In this document: piece by piece, positions 48,983 to 56,072 of the stretch
Layout of the letters: every line of letters begins with the position of its first letter
How positions within the stretch are numbered: position 1 is the stretch's first letter
Assembly (NCBI GenBank): GCA_040954595.2
Contig: CM082583.2
Coordinates: 4,774,001-4,838,000 of the forward strand
DNA length: 64,000 nucleotides
Reading direction: 5' to 3'
Source: Balanoglossus misakiensis
Taxonomy: Eukaryota > Hemichordata
Translations under genes and position numbers: made by a program
Notes under the pieces: generated by a model
Seen by the model: the letters and a program-made list of their open reading frames with translations, nothing else
Database searches by the model: none
Told to the model about the DNA's origin: nothing

Positions 48983-51196
48983 CATACATACATTGATCAT
49001 CACGGTTTGTGTGTGTCTCTCTCACCCACACACTTTGATTTTTGTATCATACAATTGAATCAGATCATCAAATACACAGTTCTTGTCGTCTCATACTTAT
49101 TTGCTAGTGTAATCCATCACAATCTTGATTCAGCTACAATTGGTGCTTTTGGAACAGACATACTGGAAAATAAACGAGAGAGTAATCTGGCAATGCGTTT
49201 TGACAATTTTGTGTCTTTCTCCTCCTGTTTCAGCTGGCAGGTTCAATCATCGGCAAAGGTGGCATGCGCATTCGTGAAATCCGCCAGGTGTCCAACGCCA
49301 AAATCAAGATAGATGAGCCACTGCCGGGGTCAAACGACCGCATCATCACCATCACTGGCTCCCCCCACCAAATCCAGAATGCTCAGTTTCTTCTGCAGAA
49401 CAGGTGAATAGAGCCCCTGTCTATTAAACATTCTATATAACCATTTGTTGTCTGACATTCAAGATGTACAAAGTAATTGCTAGTTGATCAGTCTCAAAAT
49501 TTTACCCTGTAAAAGATGGGCTTAATATGATCAAGAACTTGAGGTTTCTTTGGACTAGAAAACAAGCTATTTTTACGTCGAAACATTTTAGGTTTCATGT
49601 GAAAGCAGTATGCATGCTCTATTCTTTGTAGATTTGTGAACAGAAATTGCATGCTCTTGTTATCTGAATGCTCGTGTGACAGATATGTGTATGTCTGATG
49701 CTTCGCCCATTTCAAGGCCTGCTCTTGTTAATCAAACAAAACTGACAGTTCCGCGTCATGCCCAGTTTTCATCCTTGTTGTCAATGCAACCTCGGGGTAC
49801 TACCCCTCTACACGTCAGATGCCTATTGTCTGCCCTCTCTGGCAGGGGTAGTCCTGCTTCCTGTCTGTGACGCTTGGAGTTTCATCGGCGCGTGCAGTTC
49901 CCCCCAACCCTGCAGCTTCGGACTTGTCAATCACATTTTGTTTGAATGGCCGGGGTTGACATTTGCACAGTCTCCACTCGCGCCCTGCTGTGGCATTGTC
50001 GACAATCCCTAGGTGTCTCGGCAGCAGTTGGAAAAGCTCCTGTTTATCCAGCCTGCATTTCCCAACCTCTGGACTTCCCATTTTCGAATAAGTGTGAAAG
50101 GTTCGCGTCTTGACGACAGTGCGTCTTAATCCCCCGGCACAAACGTCTCCTGAATAATGCACCTTTTTTGTCATCGAGGCAACTGGTTTGTTCCAGTAGA
50201 ATACATGGTGGCTGATTCTATTTAACTGGAGAGAATGGGATGAGAAGGGGGGGGGGATCTTTTCAGAAGGGTGGGCAGCCGCAGAACACCGGAGGGTTGG
50301 CGGGAACTCCTTTATTGCGCGTATAGTCTCCAGGAAGCCGGAATTGATGGTACGGATGGGGGTGTCACCATGGCAACAGATTGATGTCGCACACGGTATG
50401 GAAGACTAGTGATTTTGTTGTTGTTGCAAAGTTACAAACAAAAAATCACAGTCATCCATTACCGTGTGTGAGAATAGCAGCAGATGTAAAACCATAGTGT
50501 TTCACCACTGGAGTGCGGGTTATGTGAACTGAGTTGGTGCTGGCAGTGGCTTGCATGAGTTCAACGCAATGCAGAAGTGATACATAATGAGAAATGAGGG
50601 CACAATCTTATTAAAATCTGGATAAACCACACCCTGAAGATGTAGGCTTACGAGAGAGTAGTGAAGTCTCCAGACTAAATGAATAACAAATATTGCAGTA
50701 CTGAATTGCATCAATAAATTAGAGAAAATTATTGTGGGCCCCATGATGACTTGAATCAAGTACAAGTAGCAGTTTATGACATAGTTGTTCCAAATACTGA
50801 GTGTTAATAGTTTCTGTGACATGGTTACTCTGAATACGAGTGTCTTGGCTTTGAGAAATTGTCCCATAAAAGCTTATGGCTCGAGAATGATGCTAACTGT
50901 GTATGTGATGTGCTGAAATGTATTTACACGCAAGCTGGGATCACTCAAGCTGGGATCACTCCCACTGATTATATCAGTGTTGAAATTTGCAGATTTGACG
51001 CCGGTTGTGTTTGGTTGGACTTTTGCGTCTTGTACTCCCACCACCCCACCCCCCCCACCCCCACACACACACACATACACACTTTCCAGCTCTAGTGACA
51101 GCGCATGCACAGAGAAACAACCCCTTTGATGATACTAACAGTACATAGTGTTTCATCTTCTACAGCGTCCGGGAGCACTCAGGGAAGCTTTTCTAA
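21182..51196 (+). CDS. HNRNPK: Heterogeneous nuclear ribonucleoprotein K, 13 coding exons
   Basis: hnRNP K binds poly(C)-rich RNA and single-stranded DNA and acts in transcription, splicing, mRNA stability and translation, shuttling between nucleus and cytoplasm. The 13 exons join in frame to 426 residues (human is about 463). Residues 7-23 hold a bipartite nuclear signal of the form KRPADEEE...GGKRSR, as in vertebrates. KH1 spans about 32-98 with GKGG at 47-50, and KH2 about 107-175 with a divergent GRAG loop at 125-128. The linker (about 209-299) is rich in RGG, and KH3 spans about 352-416 with GKGG at 367-370. The C-terminus EHSGKLF matches the vertebrate YSGKFF end. All junctions are GT-AG. 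The start was chosen because exon 1 (MQDEG) reads in frame into exon 2, has a good Kozak base and follows a TATA promoter. The last intron contains mir-7. The family is certain and the exon ends are very likely correct. Confidence 0.96.
25700..25885 (+). repeat. Dispersed repeat, copy A
   Basis: Shares an ordered series of blocks with 37,713-37,886: ATGCAAATTTA / GTGCAAATTTA, then TTGCCATGG / TTACCATGG, GATCTAGCCAAT, CTGGGTGGCCA, CACATGGTCAT, GATGTAGAC / GATTTAGAC, and an AACCATA block. The copies look about 70 percent alike, consistent with an old transposon family. Confidence 0.7.
31158..31186. repeat. 14-bp direct tandem duplication
   Basis: CAGCGAATTTATCC occurs twice in succession. Confidence 0.85.
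32243..32265. repeat. CA microsatellite
   Basis: About eleven CA units in hnRNP K intron 1, followed by CAGACAGACA. Confidence 0.9.
33197..33227. repeat. CA microsatellite
   Basis: About fifteen CA units in hnRNP K intron 1, preceded by a GATA-rich patch. Confidence 0.92.
35139..35245 (+). CDS. HNRNPK: hnRNP K exon 2
   Basis: Begins after TGCTAG and ends at AAG|GTAAGA. Encodes the bipartite nuclear signal and the first KH1 strand ([10 protein letters not shown]), which corresponds to human [10 protein letters not shown]. Confidence 0.95.
35246..38956 (+). other. hnRNP K intron 2, about 3.7 kb
   Basis: No gene inside. Contains copy B of the dispersed repeat (37,713-37,886), a purine-rich patch near 36,690-36,810 and AT-rich sequence. 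Confidence 0.85.
37713..37886 (+). repeat. Dispersed repeat, copy B
   Basis: Second copy of the family at 25,700-25,885, in the same orientation. The same blocks appear in the same order, with small insertions between them. Confidence 0.7.
38957..39013 (+). CDS. HNRNPK: hnRNP K exon 3
   Basis: Nineteen codons, [19 protein letters not shown], carrying the KH1 GXXG loop (GKGG). Flanked by TTGCAG and GTGAGT. Almost identical to human NAGAVIGKGGKNIKALRTD. Confidence 0.97.
39014..40294 (+). other. hnRNP K intron 3, about 1.3 kb
   Basis: AT-rich, with T runs and a TATATA stretch near 39,985-40,012, then a GC-richer stretch just before exon 4. No gene seen. Confidence 0.85.
40295..40338 (+). CDS. 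HNRNPK: hnRNP K exon 4
   Basis: Encodes [14 protein letters not shown] plus two bases of an Arg codon completed by exon 5. Matches human YNASVSVPDSSGPER. Acceptor CCAG, donor CG|GTACGT. Confidence 0.95.
40339..41147 (+). other. hnRNP K intron 4, about 0.8 kb
   Basis: Contains a CT-rich run near 40,704-40,725 and AT-rich sequence. No gene seen. Confidence 0.85.
41148..41220 (+). CDS. HNRNPK: hnRNP K exon 5
   Basis: Completes KH1: after the split Arg it reads [20 protein letters not shown] then VLEE, aligning with human [20 protein letters not shown] then TLEE. Donor GAG|GTAGGT. Confidence 0.95.
41221..41807 (+). other. hnRNP K intron 5, about 0.6 kb
   Basis: No gene or notable repeat. It ends in a T-rich pyrimidine tract before exon 6. 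Confidence 0.8.
41808..41921 (+). CDS. HNRNPK: hnRNP K exon 6 (alternative acceptor at 41,814)
   Basis: Starts KH2: [19 protein letters not shown] then [11 protein letters not shown], aligning with human FDCELRLLIHQSLAGGIIG. Two in-frame acceptors six bases apart (GAAG|AACCAG|CAATAT) would include or omit Asn-Gln. Which is used, or whether both are, cannot be told from sequence. Donor GAG|GTAAGA. Confidence 0.92.
41922..43920 (+). other. hnRNP K intron 6, about 2.0 kb
   Basis: Three GT or CA microsatellites lie at 41,943-41,960, 42,112-42,128 and 42,194-42,212, with a fourth at 43,700-43,742. No gene seen. Confidence 0.85.
43700..43742. repeat. GT microsatellite
   Basis: About twenty GT units with one TATA interruption, in hnRNP K intron 6. 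Confidence 0.9.
43921..44049 (+). CDS. HNRNPK: hnRNP K exon 7
   Basis: Second half of KH2: [20 protein letters not shown] followed by [20 protein letters not shown] and LHQ. Aligns with human [20 protein letters not shown]. Flanked by TTGTAG and GTAAGA. Confidence 0.96.
44050..44680 (+). other. hnRNP K intron 7, about 0.6 kb
   Basis: AT-rich, no gene or repeat of note. Confidence 0.85.
44681..45039 (+). CDS. HNRNPK: hnRNP K exon 8, RGG-rich linker
   Basis: The largest exon, 119 codons plus two bases. It opens with [20 protein letters not shown] and GGFSAFDD, aligning with human [20 protein letters not shown]. It then enters an Arg/Gly repeat tract of RGG, RGRGG and PRGG units with a few PPP clusters, where the vertebrate K-protein-interaction region has more prolines. 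It is much GC-richer than its surroundings. Donor TATGG|GTAAGT. Confidence 0.95.
45113..45150. repeat. GGAT/TATG microsatellite, left of the retrotransposon
   Basis: Three GGAT-like units followed by about six TATG units directly abut the truncated 5' end of the element. Confidence 0.9.
45151..46080 (+). mobile_element. 5'-truncated non-LTR retrotransposon with restriction-like endonuclease
   Basis: The element lies in the sense orientation in hnRNP K intron 8. It retains only the C-terminal part of the single protein typical of R2/R4/NeSL/Hero-type retrotransposons, a short 3' UTR of about 145 bases, and a terminal AATAAAAGAAGCTGAT running into TATG repeats. No reverse transcriptase domain is present, as expected for 5' truncation during target-primed reverse transcription. 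TATG repeats on both sides suggest insertion into a microsatellite target. Assignment to the endonuclease class is strong; the exact clade is not resolved. Confidence 0.8.
45157..45933 (+). pseudogene. Retrotransposon ORF fragment: zinc knuckle plus RLE domain
   Basis: The open frame (45,088-45,933; its first 20 or so codons are flanking microsatellite) contains a C-x2-C-x8-H-x4-C knuckle (C98, C101, H110, C115). This is followed by RHN at 125-127, KRPDIVVVD at 170-178, Glu188 in LVEIAIP, and QAKFDKY at 202-208. Their order and spacing match the CCHC knuckle and PD-(D/E)xK-like endonuclease of R2-type elements, which nicks target DNA to prime reverse transcription. The frame is undamaged from the truncation point to its TAA stop, so the insertion may be young. 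It cannot make a working element because the reverse transcriptase is gone. Confidence 0.8.
46080..46143. repeat. TATG microsatellite, right of the retrotransposon
   Basis: ATGT/TATG repeats with a GTGTGT interruption begin immediately after the 3' end of the element. Confidence 0.92.
46224..46302 (+). CDS. HNRNPK: hnRNP K exon 9
   Basis: Completes the split Gly, then reads [20 protein letters not shown] and NFAQDP, a Gly/Tyr/Gln-rich continuation of the linker. Acceptor TTACAG after C and T runs, donor CCG|GTGAGT. Confidence 0.9.
46303..47862 (+). other. hnRNP K intron 9, about 1.6 kb
   Basis: No gene or notable repeat beyond T runs near the acceptor. Confidence 0.85.
47863..47905 (+). CDS. 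HNRNPK: hnRNP K exon 10
   Basis: Fourteen codons, [14 protein letters not shown], plus one base of an Asp codon. Flanked by TTTCAG and GTAAGT. The sequence is not diagnostic alone, but frame and splice sites fit on both sides. Confidence 0.85.
47906..48487 (+). other. hnRNP K intron 10, about 0.6 kb
   Basis: No gene or repeat of note. Confidence 0.85.
48488..48549 (+). CDS. HNRNPK: hnRNP K exon 11
   Basis: Completes Asp, then [20 protein letters not shown]. The end is the first strand of KH3 (human [10 protein letters not shown]). Acceptor TTGCAG, donor GAT|GTAAGT. Confidence 0.95.
48582..48833. repeat. CTGT/CT then CATA microsatellite
   Basis: TCTG/TCTC repeats to about 48,668 pass into CACA and then more than thirty CATA units with few interruptions. 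Confidence 0.95.
48897..48954. repeat. 58-bp near-perfect palindrome
   Basis: Two 29-base arms meet at GGAAGG|CCTTCC with no spacer, and only one pair is mismatched (A at 48,907 opposite A at 48,944). It is flanked by CATA repeats on the right and a 60-base unique segment on the left. Confidence 0.9.
48955..48992. repeat. CATA microsatellite, right of the palindrome
   Basis: About nine CATA units resuming immediately after the palindrome. Confidence 0.93.
49234..49403 (+). CDS. HNRNPK: hnRNP K exon 12, KH3 core
   Basis: Encodes [20 protein letters not shown] then [20 protein letters not shown] and [16 protein letters not shown]. This is nearly the human KH3 ([20 protein letters not shown]). 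Acceptor TTTCAG, donor CAG|GTGAAT. Confidence 0.97.
50389..50470 (+). ncRNA. mir-7: microRNA mir-7 precursor
   Basis: The 5' arm at 50,399-50,421 begins TGGAAGACTAGTGATTTTG and matches the known miR-7 mature sequence over its full length. The 3' arm (about 50,439-50,460, containing AATCACAGTCATCCATT) pairs with it, and the stem continues with CACACGGTA opposite TACCGTGTG, leaving a loop of about 17 bases. It lies in the sense orientation in the last intron of hnRNP K, the same host gene and strand as human MIR7-1 (HNRNPK) and Drosophila mir-7 (bancal). It is presumably co-transcribed with the host and released by Drosha and Dicer. In other animals miR-7 acts in photoreceptor, neuronal and neuroendocrine differentiation. 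The identification is essentially certain; exact Drosha cut sites are inferred. Confidence 0.97.
50931..50960. repeat. 15-bp direct tandem duplication
   Basis: CAAGCTGGGATCACT occurs twice in succession. Confidence 0.92.
51166..51196 (+). CDS. HNRNPK: hnRNP K exon 13 (coding part), C-terminus
   Basis: Completes a split Ser, then VREHSGKLF and a TAA stop. Human ends VKQYSGKFF. Acceptor CTACAG after a pyrimidine tract. Confidence 0.96.
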
Positions 51197-52318
51197 ATTC
51201 AGTAAATGGTAGTCGGGGCAACCCAGAGAGAGAGAGAGAGACCAGACGCAGATAAGAGAGAACACAAACTGAATATACACCAAGCGAAAACCAGCAAGAT
51301 GGGGAAAAGGGATTCCTGCAGACCCTCGGACATCATCTACTCTTGCACTTTTTAAACTGAGTATAATACAGTCAACACTCTTTCTTGTATTTTCACCCGT
51401 AACCCGACTTAGCTTGTATCTACCCTAAGGATTTTACTTATATTCATCAAGGCTTAATGTGGACCCTATTCACTCACTGTTGTACAATCAGAAACTGCAA
51501 AAAAAAAAAATATTTTCATATACGTGCTAATTTTTCCCACTGTTGTATGTCATTTCCAGTTCAATATATATTCAGAACCCGTTCCAGGGATTTACATAAT
51601 CTTTTTTTTGCCTTTACCCAAATTAGGACTGATTATGTATTTACTTTGTGTTCCTTCTCATTCTTGTTGAATTTATTTTTTACTTGCGGACATTTTATCG
51701 GTGGATTGTGTGTTCAGATTCCGTCTTGATCAAGTTTTAAAGATTTCACAGAAATACAGATGTAACAATCCCCATCCCGTGTTTTTTTGTTATTCAGGTA
51801 TTGTAGAATTTTTCACAACGTTAGAGTTCTAGGCAAGAGTTTAAATATGTACATTTCTCTGGAATTATCCCTTTAAGAAGATATATTGTAGACATTGGTG
51901 TAGTAAAAAAAAAATATTTCAGTTCTGTCTACACCTGCCAAGTTTCAAACTTTGTGCATGTAAAAAAATGTCTCTATTTTGTATTGCAGTATTAACTGTG
52001 TTCATTGGAACCTAATCAATTGCTATCTGTTTGTTTGGTTCTCTTTGCTTGAATTATAATTTTTTTTTGCAAATTTTTTGACTGTGCAGATGAGAGAAAA
52101 ATCGTTTTATTTTTGCAGGGGAGTTTTTTGTATCGATTAGAAGAAACAGTATTTTTGAGGTTGTGTTGACCAAACGAGGGTGACGCTAAAAAAACCCTGA
52201 GAGAGTCGAGTTTTTATCGTATTCACATGGAAAGCCCATTCACAGCGGCGAAGACTGCAGCTTTTTTGACTTTCTTCAGTGTGTGTTTCCTTGTGAAATT
52301 GTGGCAGACACGACTGAC

Positions 52319-52324
52319 AATAAA
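52319..52324 (+). terminator. Possible proximal poly(A) signal
   Basis: AATAAA about 1.1 kb after the hnRNP K stop, with no strong GT-rich element following. Confidence 0.4.
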
Positions 52325-52505
52325 ACGCAGTGCCATACTTTATTCCCTATGCAGAATCCTTTAATTTCTAGATGAGTACTACGTGGATGATTTATGGCGA
52401 TAAAATATAATGCCTTTTTTTGCCCTCTTGATAACCTTGGTGCACTTTATTTTTTTTTCATTTTCACACCCACGTTGGCATAAAACTGTACATTTTTCAT
52501 ATAAC

Positions 52506-52511
52506 AATAAA
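52506..52511 (+). terminator. Likely poly(A) signal of hnRNP K
   Basis: AATAAA followed within about 25-35 bases by the GT-rich TTGTCTGTGTGG, the usual arrangement around a cleavage site near 52,530. Confidence 0.6.
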
Positions 52512-53917
52512 CAGGATTGAAATTTTACACCCTTGTCTGTGTGGAAGTCCTATTTTTTTCAAGGTCAAGGTGTCTTGTTTTGAAAACAAAAAAGATGAGA
52601 TGGTTTGGATTTAATGAGTTGTCCTGCAGTTATAAACCGGTACAGTCTTGGGAAGATTACACGGGAGGGATTTTAAAGGATTACAATGGTATTAATAAAA
52701 CCTTCAAGGTAAACGGCGAAGGACACATACACCCTGGATCATAGCTTAGATTTTTAGTATTTTGCCTCGAAACATTGTCCGACTAATCCTGCAATGCGTT
52801 TCCCATCACAGCTGCAAGACGATCCTGTTTTGTTGCAATATGAAGACCAAAGCAAGACAGACGTATTGTGTGCTGAAAACATAAACTGTGTCGCGATTCA
52901 AGCAGGAATCAAAGATCTCAATTTAGAGGTTGCACTAGAGATCCAGAAACCATCGTGGATGTTAAAACATAGTAAATTTCAAAACGTCCTGAAATGAAAA
53001 ACTCTCAAAAGATAAAAAAAAAGCAGATGATGACTCAAGTCAAACTAAGGGTGACGTAAACATTAAAAACTTTGCATTTTGAGGTGTGTATGGTGTCACG
53101 ATCAATTGATCAGTTAGTTCACAAATGGACTGAATGTAGTGTCGAATTAAGGGCGCGCTGGTGGATAGAATGAATTGGGTCAGCAGAAAAGCTGGAGAGA
53201 GAGACGGTAACCAATAAACTTTGATTTTCTCCCTGTAGCCCAGATCAATCAATCAAACCTACAGATCGCCAGCTTCAAAAACCGACTTCACCACCATTGC
53301 AGATCTGCAGCTTACACCCACGTCGTTTTTTTTTCCTCATCAGAAGCGCGTAAAGAGGCTGCCTGTAGCCACAACACCAACAAAAAAAGGATGTGGCTTT
53401 CAAACAATCCATGGCCACATCATTGTTGGATACGCAGCAATACAATTAAAATCTAGAGTATGGGGCAGAAAAGGGTTATGAATAAATTACAAGAAGCTTA
53501 CGTTAGACATAAGAGGACGGTCCCAAATAGGAAGTTATTTTTATACAATATTTAGTTGGCTGTTGCGGGTGAAAAGAACTCATTCATATACGCGCTCATG
53601 GTCACATTATGTTTTGTTCAACCTTCAGACATCGTTTTCAAAAGCTGAGGAAATGACCCGGGGAAGCAACAATCCGAGATTATGGGAAATTGATGTCCAC
53701 AAAAGACTTCTGAAGAGTGTTCTTATATCGATGGTGATGAGCTTATATTTAATACAGTCAAAGAAAAGGTGAAATATGAGGGGGGGGTGCAACCTTGAGC
53801 TCGAAAAACTATTTATGATCACACGAGTGACGAAAGCCATCAAAACATGAAAATTTAGGTATCCAATAATGTCAACAATTGTGAGTGGTGTTTCAAGTTC
53901 TAAACTCGTTCTGACCT

Positions 53918-53936
53918 GGGGGGGGGGGGGGGGGGG
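53918..53936. repeat. Poly-G run
   Basis: About nineteen consecutive G. Confidence 0.93.
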
Positions 53937-54951
53937 TCCGCCGTGGTTTTATGAAATACAGCATCGTGCTGTCACACTTGGCACTGTACAAGTTGCGCAA
54001 CTTTCCCCAAAGTCAAAGATGGATGGTCGGGTCATCTGATACATTTTATATTGGTACGCCAGTTTATATTATGAATGAAATTTCCACACTTCAATCACCC
54101 ACAGACACAACATCAAAAGGTCTGCAAACCCAAAATGATGTTTCGTACTTGGCAACAGTTGCTAAGCAACTAGTTTCAATCTGCTGGATCATGCATCACA
54201 CGCTAAAGAAGACCCGGTCAGCATTGCCTGTCCACTGATGGGATTGTGGACGCCATGAAATCATGAAATATACTTGGTGGTCCCACTTCACCCAACACTC
54301 AAGACATCTGTAGCAGCCAATGGCACTCAGGCGCAGTGTGGATAAACCAAATTTCTGGTGATGTTTTTCTTCTGCATACATGATTGTCACAAACCTGTCA
54401 ATTACATCACCCGAGGCACCAATCAGTGTTGCACCTGTGTTCAACGCACTTTTGTTTTTGATAAGCTTGATCAGCTTGTTGCGGACTGCCGTGCATTCAA
54501 CAGAATCTGGGTATTAGTACACAGTATAGCAAGAACATTTTTGACCACGACTGAGATACAGCAGCTGCAGTATATTGGATAATTACCTGATTTAGTTTCA
54601 GTGTGTTTTTTTCTAAATTAACACTGTTGGCAAGATCTTTCATACAACAATAACTGAAACAGAAAGATGTCTGGAAACCAATTTTATATTAGCTCCACTT
54701 GGAGATTATCATAATAGTTGGGTTGTCCACCAGTTCCTGTTGGCATCACCGATGATGTCTGTAACTTTTCAAATTCAATGCAAATCAGTGCATCTGCTAC
54801 TTTTATAGTGAATGTGTTCAGTTTGTTCTCGAGACACGCAAGAGGAAATCTTGCCAAGTTCAAGATTGTTTATGCTTCGGTTCTCACATGCAACTTAAAC
54901 ATACACTGAGGTACCATATGACAACTGCAGAGGGCGCTGTTCTAACATCAA

Positions 54952-54967
54952 GGGGGGGGGGGGGGGG
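54952..54967. repeat. Poly-G run
   Basis: Sixteen consecutive G. Confidence 0.93.
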
Positions 54968-55499
54968 CTGTCAGTCATGGTCACATTTTAGCCCAGTCTG
55001 CTGCAAGGTTCATACCATCTGATTTGTTGGTCAGTTAGTTGGTTTCCTCAACCTTCAGTTTATGTGGTGCTTTTGGGGCTCGCTGAATCACCAGAACATC
55101 AAGTGCATGAGTACTGAGCAATGTAAAGTTGGGGAAGTGAAGGTTGATTCTTTCAGAAAACAAATGGGGGGTCAAGGTATGATATGAAACGGCACATTTT
55201 AATTTTAGGTCCCAAAAGCAGTCTGCCTTCACAGTCTCTGCCATAAACAAACACAACCATATGTACAACCTAAGTTCTGTGTGAACAAAAATCATGACAA
55301 AATCTACTTGAGTTTTGAAAAATGGATTTTATCATCTTTGAACAATATTGATGGTTTTAAACTTTGCCAACACTACCACCATCACGGTACACCATCTTAT
55401 TGTTGCCGTCATCATCATCATCGGATTCGCCATCACCATCATCACCATAATCTTATTGTCAACCACGTAGGCACCAAGTGAGTATCACAATCTGTCAGG

Positions 55500-55505
55500 T
55501 TTAAT
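55500..55505 (-). terminator. Possible AMACR poly(A) signal
   Basis: ATTAAA on the - strand about 155 bases after the AMACR stop codon. It is a common variant signal, but I see no strong downstream element. Confidence 0.3.
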
Positions 55506-55659
55506 TGTGTGATATTTACTGCTTGTCAACTTGCGCAAAGGCAGACATTTTCAATATAACTTCACAAATCAAGAATGTCCGCAGGGGAGACCACAGAATT
55601 AACACCGATGCACTCGGAGAGTTTATCGGCAAGTGATCGATCTAGTCCAGCTGAGAAAT

Positions 55660-56072
55660 TCACAATGCAGACTTCAGCTTCTCTACGTCAACTGCTTTGC
55701 TCTTTGAGAACCGTTCGATGTCGGTTTTGGTGTATCCCATTTCGAGCAACACTTCTTCAGTGTGCTGTCCAGAGCGAGCAGTCGGTTTGACGTGGTCCAC
55801 CCCCGGCGATCGTTGCAGAATCGGAGCGGGTCTCGGCTGCGGCTTCCCGTTTTCGTCGGTCAAGAACAAATTCCTGGCCGTGTTGTGCGTGTGTTCCACT
55901 GCCTCCTCCAGTGATGGAACAGGCGTGACACAAGCGTCTGTTCCGTCGAAAACGTCACTCCACTCATTTTGTGTCTTTGAAGCAAAAACCTCCGCAATTT
56001 TCTTTTTCATCTGAGGCCACTGGTCTGTGTCTGTTTGTCCAAGGAGATCATCGTCATCGGACAGTCCAAGAC
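55660..56072 (-). CDS. AMACR: AMACR exon 5 (last)
   Basis: Starts after CCACAG, completes Gly, then [20 protein letters not shown] through to the KLKSAL stop. Includes [20 protein letters not shown], matching human KKKFADVFAEKTKAEW. Confidence 0.96.

Larger units (their letters stand above)
48550..49233 (+). other. hnRNP K intron 11, microsatellite-rich
   Basis: The first two thirds are tetranucleotide and dinucleotide repeats (CTGT, CT, CATA) interrupted by a 120-base unique segment that ends in a large palindrome. Confidence 0.9.
49404..51165 (+). other. hnRNP K intron 12, host of mir-7
   Basis: The last intron, about 1.8 kb. Besides mir-7 it holds a 15-bp direct duplication (50,931-50,960), a G run near 50,250 and a C/CA-rich tract at 51,040-51,080. 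Confidence 0.9.
51197..52530 (+). other. hnRNP K 3' UTR (inferred)
   Basis: AT-rich sequence with T runs and no coding potential, from the stop codon to the second poly(A) signal. Length about 1.3 kb; the end is inferred from the signal and a GT-rich element after it. Confidence 0.6.
52531..55469. other. Intergenic region between convergent genes
   Basis: hnRNP K and AMACR end toward each other here. No gene is supported. A - strand frame (54,196-54,444, extendable to about 54,570) lacks recognisable motifs and could be a decayed element. Long G runs lie at 53,918-53,936 and 54,952-54,967. Confidence 0.55.

Noticed and set aside
48660-48992. Regularly spaced repeats resembling a CRISPR array
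   Set aside because: It is a eukaryotic tetranucleotide microsatellite without repeat-spacer structure.
48568-49003. Long MYVC/HTYI repeat proteins on both strands
   Set aside because: Pure translation of the CATA/TATG microsatellite.
54196-54570. Open frame on the - strand between hnRNP K and AMACR
   Set aside because: Could be a decayed transposon protein, but no catalytic motif or family signature is visible, so no call is made.
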